Part shown: positions 36,801 to 42,890 of the stretch, one piece after another
How positions within the stretch are numbered: the first letter of the stretch is position 1
How the letters are laid out: each line of letters starts with the position of its first letter
Assembly: GCF_000745215.1 (NCBI RefSeq)
Contig: NZ_JQNK01000007.1
Location: 62,001 to 126,000, forward strand
Reading direction: 5' to 3'
Source of the DNA: Methylosinus sp. PW1
GTDB taxonomy: Bacteria; Pseudomonadota; Alphaproteobacteria; Rhizobiales; Beijerinckiaceae
DNA length: 64,000 nucleotides
The notes under the pieces: generated by a model
Told to the model about the DNA's origin: nothing
Database searches by the model: none
Seen by the model: the letters and a program-made list of their open reading frames with translations, nothing else
Program-made: the position numbers and the translations under genes

Positions 36801-37280
36801 CGCGTCGACGCTGACTTTCTCCGCCTCGACCAGCCGACTCGACCCCGGTCGGCCGGGAAGCGCGCGAAGGCTCCCCGGAAGCCGGCCGTCATTGTCCGGC
36901 GGCGTCCCGCCTTCGATCCCCCTTTGCTCGGCGAGCAAATTGGTGAATGTGACCTCGAGGCAATCGCCTTTGTTGACGCGCAACACCAGCGGGCGGGGAC
37001 GCTTCGCGTCCCGCAGCCTGACCCGGCCGGGCTTCGGCTCCGCATCCTTGTCGAGCGGCTCTATGTCTGCCTCGAGCGCGAACATCACGCCTGCCGGCAC
37101 ATAGGCCGAGAAGCGATTGAGCAGATAGGCTTGCTCGAGCGCGACGATTCTCGCCTTCACGATCGCGGCGCAAACCTGCGGGATCGAGGTTCGCGGTTGA
37201 GCCGAATGGGCGTAAGTCGAAAAAACCACGCCGGTGACGAGCGACGCCACAAAGGCGCAAGAGATTGAAAAGCGCTTCAT
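30831..37280 (-). CDS. Giant multi-domain multicopper oxidase (MofA/McoA-like; candidate Mn(II) oxidase)
   Basis: 2149 residues, about four times a laccase. A signal peptide (ISCAFVASLVTGVVFSTYAHS) is followed by several cupredoxin domains. Copper sites are visible: HVFHLHAHQW (residues 498-507), HCHLYPHFAQGMWELWRV (from 552; type 1/type 3 ligands including a Met), and a second cluster, HDHMGPSSHQQHG (1043-1055). Histidine-rich segments continue to the C-terminus (LSGHAWNPYPW, GSHIRQGVYN). The size and the HCHLYPHFxQGM motif resemble bacterial Mn(II) oxidases such as MofA, McoA and MnxG, but other substrates are possible. It is the first gene of a five-gene operon with SCO1 and cytochrome c; a palindrome lies 20 bp before the ATG. 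Confidence 0.88.
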   Translation of the reverse strand: MKRFSISCAFVASLVTGVVFSTYAHSAQPRTSIPQVCAAIVKARIVALEQAYLLNRFSAYVPAGVMFALEADIEPLDKDAEPKPGRVRLRDAKRPRPLVLRVNKGDCLEVTFTNLLAEQRGIEGGTPPDNDGRLPGSLRALPGRPGSSRLVEAEKVSVDAPRTRSASFHVTGLSVLPIAPQSCPRDAACGGDGSNVGLPEQQGVVFHPDTSTASRAAFSGLGSLTPPGHTTVTLWKASDEGAFFAHSTAAPVGGEGDGGQIGLGLFGAVIVEPTGSRWYRSQVTHNELSGLRGPDETGRHPYHAIDYDRVAQVKGRSRPVLAMLDADRNIVHSDLNAIVVRDEHKDPAPDSQQCQKTHFASSCGRPYREFTVIFHDEVEAEQAFQELADENNPLHQVRDGMGVNYGVAGMGAPTLTTPQFNTPDILKPGPANHCPECRAEEFFLSSWANGDPALILKYDDKDEPIGARYPDDPSNVHHSYLGDPVRFHNIHAGPKETHVFHLHAHQWVLDESDPHSSYLDSQTIAPGATFSYGIAFGGSGNRNYAPGDSIFHCHLYPHFAQGMWELWRVHDAFVDGKPGLFDPEAPVGARNDPGGMNLPDPVVKAGIETPAVVPIPGSALAPMPSAQFRGYPFYIPGKPGHRPPQPPLDMDVAAADWTDMATEPAANSIVNGGLPRHVVGNGELERSGQRSLEKGGEAAKLIAARVAAQDPVALDAFAWEWSKIGIEPLAHRGVARERAAMAFHEGALVAPGLERVTLPSAPHPEWWDARVAYKTDIAAPLPMQKAATHTPYFHVNGRPRAPGAPFADPCPQDAPHRYYSGAFIQTELTYNKHGWFDPQGRIVILENDIKDVIDPDRRSKIPEPLFFRANSGECITFKSSNFVPSALNVDDFQIYTPTDTIGQHIHLVKFDVTSSDGSGNGWNYEDATFSPDEVRERIFAWNRASAATGAAKLRPRAHPLFLPGGDIYEAAASHPEHPVYAKLLEKGRCPEQNLGESDASYEKRLRDRHPYCGAQRTTQRWWADPILDRSNDKDDTLRTVFTHDHMGPSSHQQHGLYAGLVIEPANSVWTRIGASLTSAELRAASASALGCDAPSGDARRSPICDKLLGGSDLAIKTAASLLASQNRIEGVVEPRAPLRLQSDGGPTATMANIIAPACIKDSDSNPLQLDGGRNHPPQAPCEEKRLTNDTRREFMLALADFGVAYNMALEPINPEPRGDSGRRDESARRFGRRHVAQTPARPLGISSEDPGSQYFNYRHEPLALRVSEETRNEKLGGWDYRQSILRADLTTKCGAGSQDCLGDPANAFSTLAHWRRDRKLATEPMSVSVSPALREFARARGEEARLDAVVANAENWRRRFNCMIYPETMMGAAQGCAPDIIRLEPWRVFGDPATPILPAFEGDPIQIRLIQGAQEAQHIFTMNGVKWPRQPGLVERNNSGWVNTQPLGISEHFEFEMSVPGFEMPHIDYLYFGSSVDQLWDGMWGVMRSYLPSDDPGRRSHVHTPVAKVADPRLQEFFDLTNVLAPLPGADRSAIDEPLRAAEPDDWTHLHQKFARLKAERDARHERREREAEHARDGRDAERGLGESVASRSREDADLCVDSPKDHSPANRHRYFDVSAIRVCDLYDNCGRSSSKGLVYSERFDIHDEKALIYVLEEEGVCARATSADSAIPDCAAHESSWRAKSNRRALAVLRGEFAAGRPVEPLVLRAAAGDCLHVNLRNLLPARLDDGPTVGVGDAPAEVPEARAYHNFLPMITDGFNMNQFRMSSSVGLSAPRVAQHPAFGDGSNIGLNAPIEVAHETADLSRIFEDAPDSLHRQGSLAPPCVGRDDVDGERESRCRASYIWSLVDYVFEHPDKYRPVEFGALPLRGLGDPIKHPAHGLVGALTVGPEGSRVCAQNRFAREIRLPSGETRAIPGGVSAEICRPDGRRYVDHVLVMQDAVNATRGGLPLPNLSGAEEPDDYGVKAINYKTEPLWARRGGDPSIGFSDRNGDDFAGVLTSATTAPGDVPFHCLSGAPPVLAMRNPCDPETPVLAARPGETVRLGIVHPGGHTRQQGLALSGHAWNPYPWTENSSVLDPTQGSHIRQGVYNAFGPMMGISLEVVAGGEARTAMDYLFRSQASFLFDGGQWGILRVRPDASPRRSAEP

Positions 37281-37298
37281 AAACCGCCCCAGAAAAAT

Positions 37299-37315
37299 GT
37301 ATTATATTTCAATAC
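37299..37315 (-). promoter_or_regulatory. Palindromic operator/-10 element upstream of the multicopper oxidase
   Basis: The minus strand reads GTATTGAAATATAATAC, with 5-bp arms, and contains a TATAAT hexamer (37306-37301). It resembles GTATAGAAATTATAC upstream of the TonB receptor at 219-2747, and it is at a similar distance (about 20 bp) from the start codon. The rest of the 305-bp gap to the lipoprotein gene shows no gene. Confidence 0.5.
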
Positions 37316-37585
37316 TACTTCACCCGGGCGGATAGGATCAAGCTCGAACTGCGCACGCTGACCGGATCGAGCGACAGTGCGTGCACGGGTCGCTCCCGCG
37401 GCTCCCAGCAACCACTTCGCTTGTTGCAGGCAGGCCACACCTCTTCAAAAAGTCTTCGAAGCGGCCAAGTTCGTCGTCCAGCTCCACGCTATCGGCGCAT
37501 TTCCCGCTGCAGGATCGCTTCTCGCGCATGGACGCGGCGTGTCATAGGATACGCTGAGCCTCTCGCAGATCGGAAAGGAGTTTGA

Positions 37586-37888
37586 ATGATTGGTCTCGTA
37601 ACGGAGCGATCCTCTGTGAAACGACTCGTTCTCATAGTCGCGCTGGCGGGCACGCTGCCACTCGCGGGTTGCTACACGCCCGGCGAACGCGCCGCGGGCG
37701 GCGCGATCATCGGCGGCCTCGGAGGCGCAGGAATCGGCGCGCTCGCCTCGGGAGGTCTCGCGGGTCCGACTTTAGCGGGGGCCGCGGTGGGAGCGGCTGG
37801 CGGCGCTATAATCGGAGCAGTCACGGCGCCCCGTCCCCGCAGCTGGCGGCATCGCGGCCGCGCTCGTCATCATAGCCGATATTTTTGA
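37586..37888 (+). CDS. Small glycine-zipper outer-membrane lipoprotein
   Basis: 100 residues. AAAGGAG lies 6 nt before the ATG. A lipoprotein signal ends at LPLAGC (lipidated cysteine near residue 29). It is followed by glycine-zipper repeats (GGAIIGGLGGAGIGALASGG and AAVGAAGGAIIGAV), which can form membrane helices, and a basic C-terminus. It resembles YMGG/OmpA-like glycine-zipper lipoproteins often linked to envelope stress. A GTG 10 codons in is a possible alternative start. It is divergent from the oxidase operon. Confidence 0.8.
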   Translation: MIGLVTERSSVKRLVLIVALAGTLPLAGCYTPGERAAGGAIIGGLGGAGIGALASGGLAGPTLAGAAVGAAGGAIIGAVTAPRPRSWRHRGRARHHSRYF

Positions 37889-37915
37889 CGGCGTGACTCG
37901 TGCGAAAAATTGGGG

Positions 37916-37934
37916 CCGTCGGCTGGGCCGACGG
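37916..37934 (+). terminator. Hairpin downstream of the lipoprotein gene
   Basis: CCGTCGGC and GCCGACGG form a perfect 8-bp stem with a TGG loop, 28 bp after the stop codon. The following bases (GCCGTTTAC) give only a short T run, so it is a plausible but not textbook terminator. Confidence 0.55.
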
Positions 37935-38260
37935 GCCGTTTACATGGGAGTGAATTGCGCCCGCTGGCTTATGTCCCGCGCGTGACAAGATGATGGTTAG
38001 CGTTTTTCCGTCTTGCCTTCGCAAACCAAGGACGTCTGCAGGGCAAAATCACGCTCGACGGATCTCAGGCGTCACATCGTGCAGCGCGCGAACTTCTCGC
38101 ACGGCATCGAAGCGGCGCACGGACTCGAATTCGATCTTCAAAATACCTGAATAGTCTCATTGAACAGGATCACCGATCCATCAAGCTGCGTTTGGGACCT
38201 ATGCTCGGGTTCAAGAGATTCCGACATGCGGCGATCGCCATCGCCCGCGTCGAACTCATG

Positions 38261-38367
38261 CATCGCATCAGGAAGGGTCAATTTGCACTGAGCAAATTTG
38301 GAGCTGCAGGGGCAACTGCGCCCGAATTCTGGAGTGCGGCGCTCACTGCCTGATCCCAACGAAATGT
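38261..38367. repeat. Interspersed repeat, copy A
   Basis: Begins CATCGCATCAGGAAGGGTCA, continues with CTGAGCAAATTTGGAGC and CAACTGCGCCCGAATTCTGG, and ends near GAAATG. It is the same family as 45541-45650 and the partial copy at 25281-25347. It lies immediately beside the DUF1612 fragment and no coding function is evident. It may be an IS terminus or a small dispersed repeat. Confidence 0.6.
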
Positions 38368-38414
38368 CGGACCCCATCGCGCGGCGATCGACAAAAAATT
38401 GCTCCGCAATCGGC

Positions 38415-38656
38415 GTGCGCACATCCGTTCCGGCGTCATGAAGCACGAGGTCTTCGAGCGGCACGAATTCACCCGCGCGCCACAAGGCGGCGCAGGCGTC
38501 GTGGAAATGCGCGCGAAGAACGAACGCCTCGGCGACTGGACTGGAGCGAAGCCGCTCGTCGAAACGCGCGAGGGCGTCCGACGCGCTCTCGAAGGGCGCT
38601 TGCGGAAGCTCGAATGAAACCGAGCCGGGAAGATTTAATCCCATCAACAAATCCAT
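38415..38656 (-). pseudogene. N-terminal fragment of a DUF1612/RHE_PE00001-family protein
   Basis: Minus-strand product has SASDALARFDERLRSSPVAE, AFVLRAHFHDACAALWRAGE and FVPLEDLVLHDAGTDVRTP, the conserved start of rhizobial RHE_PE00001-type proteins (a normally about 350-residue family with a DNA-binding domain). Homology stops after DVRTP; the following sequence is repeat copy A and unrelated. The 5' end abuts the truncated TonB receptor. Non-functional. Confidence 0.6.
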
Positions 38657-38657
38657 C

Positions 38658-39372
38658 GAATATAATGGCTACAGCAGCGCCGCTTTCGCCGACTCCTTTC
38701 TCGTGTACGCAATTGGCGCACGTCCGAACTCGACTTTCGTCCAGAACGTCGCCAGCCGGCTCGGCAAACCGATCTTGTCCTTCGACCCCTACAGGCCGAC
38801 CATCGCGCGCGAGGGCGTCGATCCGGTGAGAAACATCACAATTTCGAACGAGCTCAACGTGGGCATCGGCGAAAATATCTTTACCTCCATTTCCGCGTAT
38901 GGCTTCCACCGCAACGAGCAGAGATATTTCGACAATTCTCAGTTGCTCGAGCTCTGGCGCGCCGGCATGGACACCTATCTTGGTCAGGGATCGCAGGAAT
39001 TCAGGTTGACTTCGCCCAAGGACCAAGAACTCGAATGGACGACTGGCCTCTATCTCTTCTATGACGATGCGGCCAATCAGATGCACCATACGCAATTCGG
39101 CGTCGACGCCGCAAAGTGGCTGAACCGGCCAGCCGCGCTGCCGGGAGTCCAGGACTGGTGGCATACCAAGGCGCGGGACATTCAGTTCGCTGCGTACGGA
39201 CAGGCCACCTGGCATTATGAGAGCAAACCGCGTTCACTTTAGGCTTGCGTGACAGCTACGAGATTCGCGGGGGCTCGGTATGGCATCTCAACCGTTATTA
39301 TCCCACCGTGTCGATCCTCGATCAGGACCAGGCGGTCATCGTTGCGGGCGGCTACGGGGGCCTCCAAGACCG
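38658..39372 (+). pseudogene. Truncated third copy of the TonB receptor
   Basis: Encodes a central barrel section closely matching residues about 290-530 of the receptor at 219-2747 (RLGKPILSFDPYRPTIAREG; NELNVGIGENIFTSISAYGF; NQMHHTQFGVDAAKWLNRPA). Both ends are missing, and a frameshift near 39240 separates HYESKPRSL from DSYEIRGGSVWHLNRYYPTV. It is joined to a DUF1612 fragment on the left and runs into unrelated DNA on the right. It is a recombination relic. Confidence 0.85.
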
Positions 39373-39487
39373 GGGCTGCCCACCTGCGGCGCCGAACGGC
39401 GACGGGCGCGCCGGCGAGTTCAAGCATTCTCGGCTCTATGCTAGGTCTGGCTTCGACGCAGATGCGGAGCGCGCGAGGGAGCCGGGC

Positions 39488-41743
39488 ATGGCCGACGTCA
39501 ATTCGATTCGATCGGACGCCGCCGGCGAGACGGCGCCCGAGCCGGAGGAGACAGCGCCCGCGCTCGCGACGGAAGAGCGGCAGAAGCCGCTGCGCCGCGC
39601 GCTCGCGCGCATCCACGTGTTTTTCGCCGCTCCGCCGTCAATCGACATAGGCCGCGTCGCCGCCATCGTCGTCGTTCCAGTGTTCTGCTGGGTGTTCTTC
39701 ACCACATCGAGCGGCATGATCGACATCATGCGCCGCGAGTCGAGCGACCTCGTCGGCGTCGTCGGCGCGATCATCGGCACATCGGCCATACTCGTCATGC
39801 TGGCCGCGACGAGCTGGTCGCTCGGCGCCGATCTCGGCGCGCTGATCGCGCGGCGGCAGATCTTCGGCGAGCGAATGCTCGTCAAGACGAGCGTCACGGC
39901 GATCGTCTATCTCTTCGTCTTCTCCATCTCGGCCTTCTTCTCCTTCACCTACTACTACACGAACATATTCCGGCTCTCGTCGAAGAAGATGGTGGCCGAG
40001 CTTCAGCCCATGGCGCTCGCCGCCGACGTGCTGCTGCCGGCCGCCGAGGCGGCGGCGGCCGATTACGACGCCGAGACGGCGCGCCTCAATGCGACGGCGG
40101 GCATGCGCGCCTATCAGGATTCGCTCGAGGCCGCGCTGCAGGCGGCCAATGACGCCACGGCGCGCCTGCGCGACGGGCTGGAGAAAGGTCGCGAGGAGCG
40201 CCGGCGCGCGGCCTCCGAGGTCGCCCGCAAGCGCGCCTCCGAGGTGGAGGAGGCGCAGGCGGCGGCGCGGCAATTGGCGGAGACGCGCGAAAGGCTCGCC
40301 GCGCTCGAGCATGCGGCCGCCGACCTCGAGCCGATCATCCGCGCCAAGCAGGACGAGATCGTCGCGCTCACCTCGACGGCGCGCCAGGAGGACCAGCTCG
40401 CCGTCGACGCATCGAAGGGCCTCGACGGGCTCGGCGCCGCCTGCGGCGCCAATTGCGAGTCGCATCGCGGCAAGGCCAATGCAGCGCGCAAGCGCATTCA
40501 GACGATACAGGACACGCTCGCGGCGCCGACCGGTCGTCGCGACGAGGCGATCCGGCAGCGCGACATGCTCGTGGCGCAGATCGTCACGCTGCGGCAGAAG
40601 GCGGAGAGCGCGCCCTCCGCGCACGCCGCCGCCGCTGTGGCGGGGGAGGAGCCCGCCGATATCGCGAGCGCCGCGCGCCGCCTCGCCCTCGCGCGCGATC
40701 TCATTCGCGCCGATCCGAGCTGGGCGCGGATTCGCGAGGCCAAGCCCGCCTGCGAGGCGATCGTCGAGGCCATGCGGGCCGCAGGCGTCAAGCATGGCGG
40801 CGTCGCCGCCGAATTCGATTGCGAGCCCGCGAGCGTCGAGACGCGCGACCGGCTCACGACGCGGGACGAGACGATCGCCGGCCGCGCCGCATTCGAGCGC
40901 AAATGCTCGCTCGACGGCGAGATTCGCGGCGAGATGAACGCCATCGCCGCGCGCATCCGCAACGCGGCCGACGCCGACACGGCCTCCGCCGCCGGCGGCT
41001 TCGAGGACGCCAAGAAGATCGTCGACGATTGCATCGTGATGGCCAAGGCGGCCGGCCTCACGGAAGCGGAGGTGCGGAGCCATCTCGAGCGCAGCGACAT
41101 CTTCCTGCGCACGCACAGTATGCAGCGCAATCGCTTCGAGCTGGCGCGCGAGGCCTTCGTCGGCCTCACGCCGGACGCGACCATGGCGATCGGCGTGGCA
41201 GTGGCGCAGGACGCCTTCATGTTCGTGATGAAGCTGCTGTCGGAAATCTTCAAGGCGCGCGAATCGCAATCGCGCGCGCCGGCGCCGGCTCTGCCCGCGC
41301 TCGATGTCGCGGACAGCGACGGCGAGGCCGCGGATCTGCGCCTGATGAAGGCGCTGCTGCGGCTCTCGCGGCCGCGCCCGGGCGGCCGCAGCGCCTTCGA
41401 CGCGGCCGAGATCGCCGATCTGCCGATCGACGTGCGCAGCAATATCGTCGGCCTGCTGAACCGGCTGGTTCGGGAGGGAGTGGCGAGCCTCGACCGCAAG
41501 GGCGTCTACCTGCTCGATAATCGCACGCTGGCCGAGGTGGAGGCGAAGCTCTCGCTCGCGCTGAAGCGGGCGGCGCGCGGCTCCGTCGCGGCGGAGGTCG
41601 CCGCGCTCACCGCCGAGCTCGGCGCCGGGGACGGATCGGCGCGTGGCTACTGGCGCCGCCGGCGCAGCGCGCTCGACCGCTATCTGACGCTGCGCGCCGC
41701 CTCGCCCGTCGAGGCCGAGAGCGAGGAAGCGGCCGCCGAATAA
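39488..41743 (+). CDS. Membrane protein with long coiled coil and C-terminal winged-helix region
   Basis: About 751 residues, family not recognised. Three membrane segments lie at roughly 55-72, 89-110 and 131-153. A long, charged, Ala/Glu/Arg-rich coiled coil spans about 165-340 (AALQAANDATARLRDGLEKG and similar). A middle helical domain follows, with several cysteines (GAACGANCES, KPACEAI, FECEP-like positions), and a probable winged helix near 620-680 (IADLPIDVRSNIVGLLNRLV). The open frame extends to 39245 only through the TonB relic; MADVNS at 39488 is the natural start. It converges on a P-loop NTPase gene across a strong shared terminator. Confidence 0.75.
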   Translation: MADVNSIRSDAAGETAPEPEETAPALATEERQKPLRRALARIHVFFAAPPSIDIGRVAAIVVVPVFCWVFFTTSSGMIDIMRRESSDLVGVVGAIIGTSAILVMLAATSWSLGADLGALIARRQIFGERMLVKTSVTAIVYLFVFSISAFFSFTYYYTNIFRLSSKKMVAELQPMALAADVLLPAAEAAAADYDAETARLNATAGMRAYQDSLEAALQAANDATARLRDGLEKGREERRRAASEVARKRASEVEEAQAAARQLAETRERLAALEHAAADLEPIIRAKQDEIVALTSTARQEDQLAVDASKGLDGLGAACGANCESHRGKANAARKRIQTIQDTLAAPTGRRDEAIRQRDMLVAQIVTLRQKAESAPSAHAAAAVAGEEPADIASAARRLALARDLIRADPSWARIREAKPACEAIVEAMRAAGVKHGGVAAEFDCEPASVETRDRLTTRDETIAGRAAFERKCSLDGEIRGEMNAIAARIRNAADADTASAAGGFEDAKKIVDDCIVMAKAAGLTEAEVRSHLERSDIFLRTHSMQRNRFELAREAFVGLTPDATMAIGVAVAQDAFMFVMKLLSEIFKARESQSRAPAPALPALDVADSDGEAADLRLMKALLRLSRPRPGGRSAFDAAEIADLPIDVRSNIVGLLNRLVREGVASLDRKGVYLLDNRTLAEVEAKLSLALKRAARGSVAAEVAALTAELGAGDGSARGYWRRRRSALDRYLTLRAASPVEAESEEAAAE

Positions 41744-41772
41744 ACGCTTCGGCCCCGAGCGAAACTCTCGCC

Positions 41773-41808
41773 GCGCGTCCTTCTCCCGAGCGCGGGAGAA
41801 GGACGCGC
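41773..41808. terminator. Strong bidirectional hairpin between convergent genes
   Basis: GCGCGTCCTTCTCCCG (41773-41788) and its exact complement (41793-41808) form a 16-bp perfect stem with an AGCG loop, placed between the convergent stops at 41743 and 41864. It can terminate transcription from both sides. Confidence 0.75.
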
Positions 41809-41863
41809 CCTCATGTCGAAGCTTCTCTCCTTCGAGGCGTTTTGCATGCCGCAAAAAGACGCA

Positions 41864-42871
41864 TCAGGACGAAGGGGTTGAATTTCGCATCGAAGGCGAT
41901 CGTCCGGCGGGCGTCGATGCGTCGATCTGCGCGAAGGAGAACATGAAGGCGTTCTCGAGATCGAAGGCGGCGTAGAGAAACGGATCGGCGGTCAGAAAGG
42001 GCCGCCAGAATTCGTTGAAGCCGCGTCTTCCATCCACGCCGGCGCGGCGGAAGCGCTTGTCGCCGCGAATATGCGGATCGATGTTCGGATTCTGAAAGCC
42101 CTTCACGAATCCATGGGCCGAGAACACGGTGAAGCGCACCGTCGCGCGCCCGGAGGCCTCCAGAGCGCGCAGGCCGTCGCTCCATGACGAGGCGCGTAGC
42201 GCGCCGCGCAGCACATGGAGCGCCACGGCGGGATCGCAGGCATAGGTGAAGGCGCTGGGGCCGAGCCGGACGAAGAGCCGCTCATAGTGCGAGAAGGCGA
42301 CGACGACGCGCTTGGCGCGGCAATCGGCGGCGAAGGCCAGCCGCTCGACGAGGCGGGCGAGATTGCCGACCCAGCCGCTGTCCTCGAAGCGCGTCATCGG
42401 CAGCACGAGGACGATGGCGTCCGCCTCCGCGAGCCTCTTGACGAAATCGTCGCGCAGCTCGCGCGAGGCCTCTTGCGGCGCCGACTCGTCGGCGATGGAG
42501 GCGGCGCCCGCCGCGTCGATGATCCTGGCCAGGGCCGGAATTCGCTCGGCGAGCGACGGCGGGGCCTCTCCGTTCAGCGTCATGCGGAAGAAATATTCGT
42601 GCAGGCGCGTCGCGTCGGTCGGCGCGCCGCCTTCGGCGAAATCGCGACGCAGCCGCTGATACTCGTCGGCGTCGGCATCGAGAATATCGAGCCGCGACGC
42701 TTCGGAATCGAGCCCGTGGAAAGCGGCGCGCGTGATGGACTGCGCCGCCGGCCGCAGCTCGGACGGATAGCCATGGGCGTTCTGCACGATGCAGTCGGTG
42801 AAGGTCGCGAGCGCGGCGGATTTGCCGCCGCCGCGCGGTCCGACCAGGCATAATGTGAGCTTCTGCGTCAT
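41864..42871 (-). CDS. P-loop NTPase (GTPase-like), uncharacterised
   Basis: 335 residues with Walker A GPRGGGKS (11-18) and a hydrophobic strand followed by LVLPMTRFED and VVVAFSHYERLF. The last two resemble the Walker B and base-recognition positions of TRAFAC-type GTPases, though no clean NKxD is visible. There are no membrane segments. It is co-oriented with the upstream 672-residue gene (19-bp gap) and converges on the membrane coiled-coil gene. The three probably form one system (inference). Similar NTPase/partner pairs occur in bacterial conflict and membrane-remodelling loci, but I cannot assign one. Confidence 0.75.
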   Translation of the reverse strand: MTQKLTLCLVGPRGGGKSAALATFTDCIVQNAHGYPSELRPAAQSITRAAFHGLDSEASRLDILDADADEYQRLRRDFAEGGAPTDATRLHEYFFRMTLNGEAPPSLAERIPALARIIDAAGAASIADESAPQEASRELRDDFVKRLAEADAIVLVLPMTRFEDSGWVGNLARLVERLAFAADCRAKRVVVAFSHYERLFVRLGPSAFTYACDPAVALHVLRGALRASSWSDGLRALEASGRATVRFTVFSAHGFVKGFQNPNIDPHIRGDKRFRRAGVDGRRGFNEFWRPFLTADPFLYAAFDLENAFMFSFAQIDASTPAGRSPSMRNSTPSS

Positions 42872-42890
42872 AGGCTCGCTTCTGACTGTT

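Noticed and set aside
30831..37280. Methanobactin or other copper-peptide biosynthesis locus
   Set aside because: I looked for a short Cys-rich precursor with MbnB/MbnC-type enzymes near the copper operon and TonB receptors and saw none.
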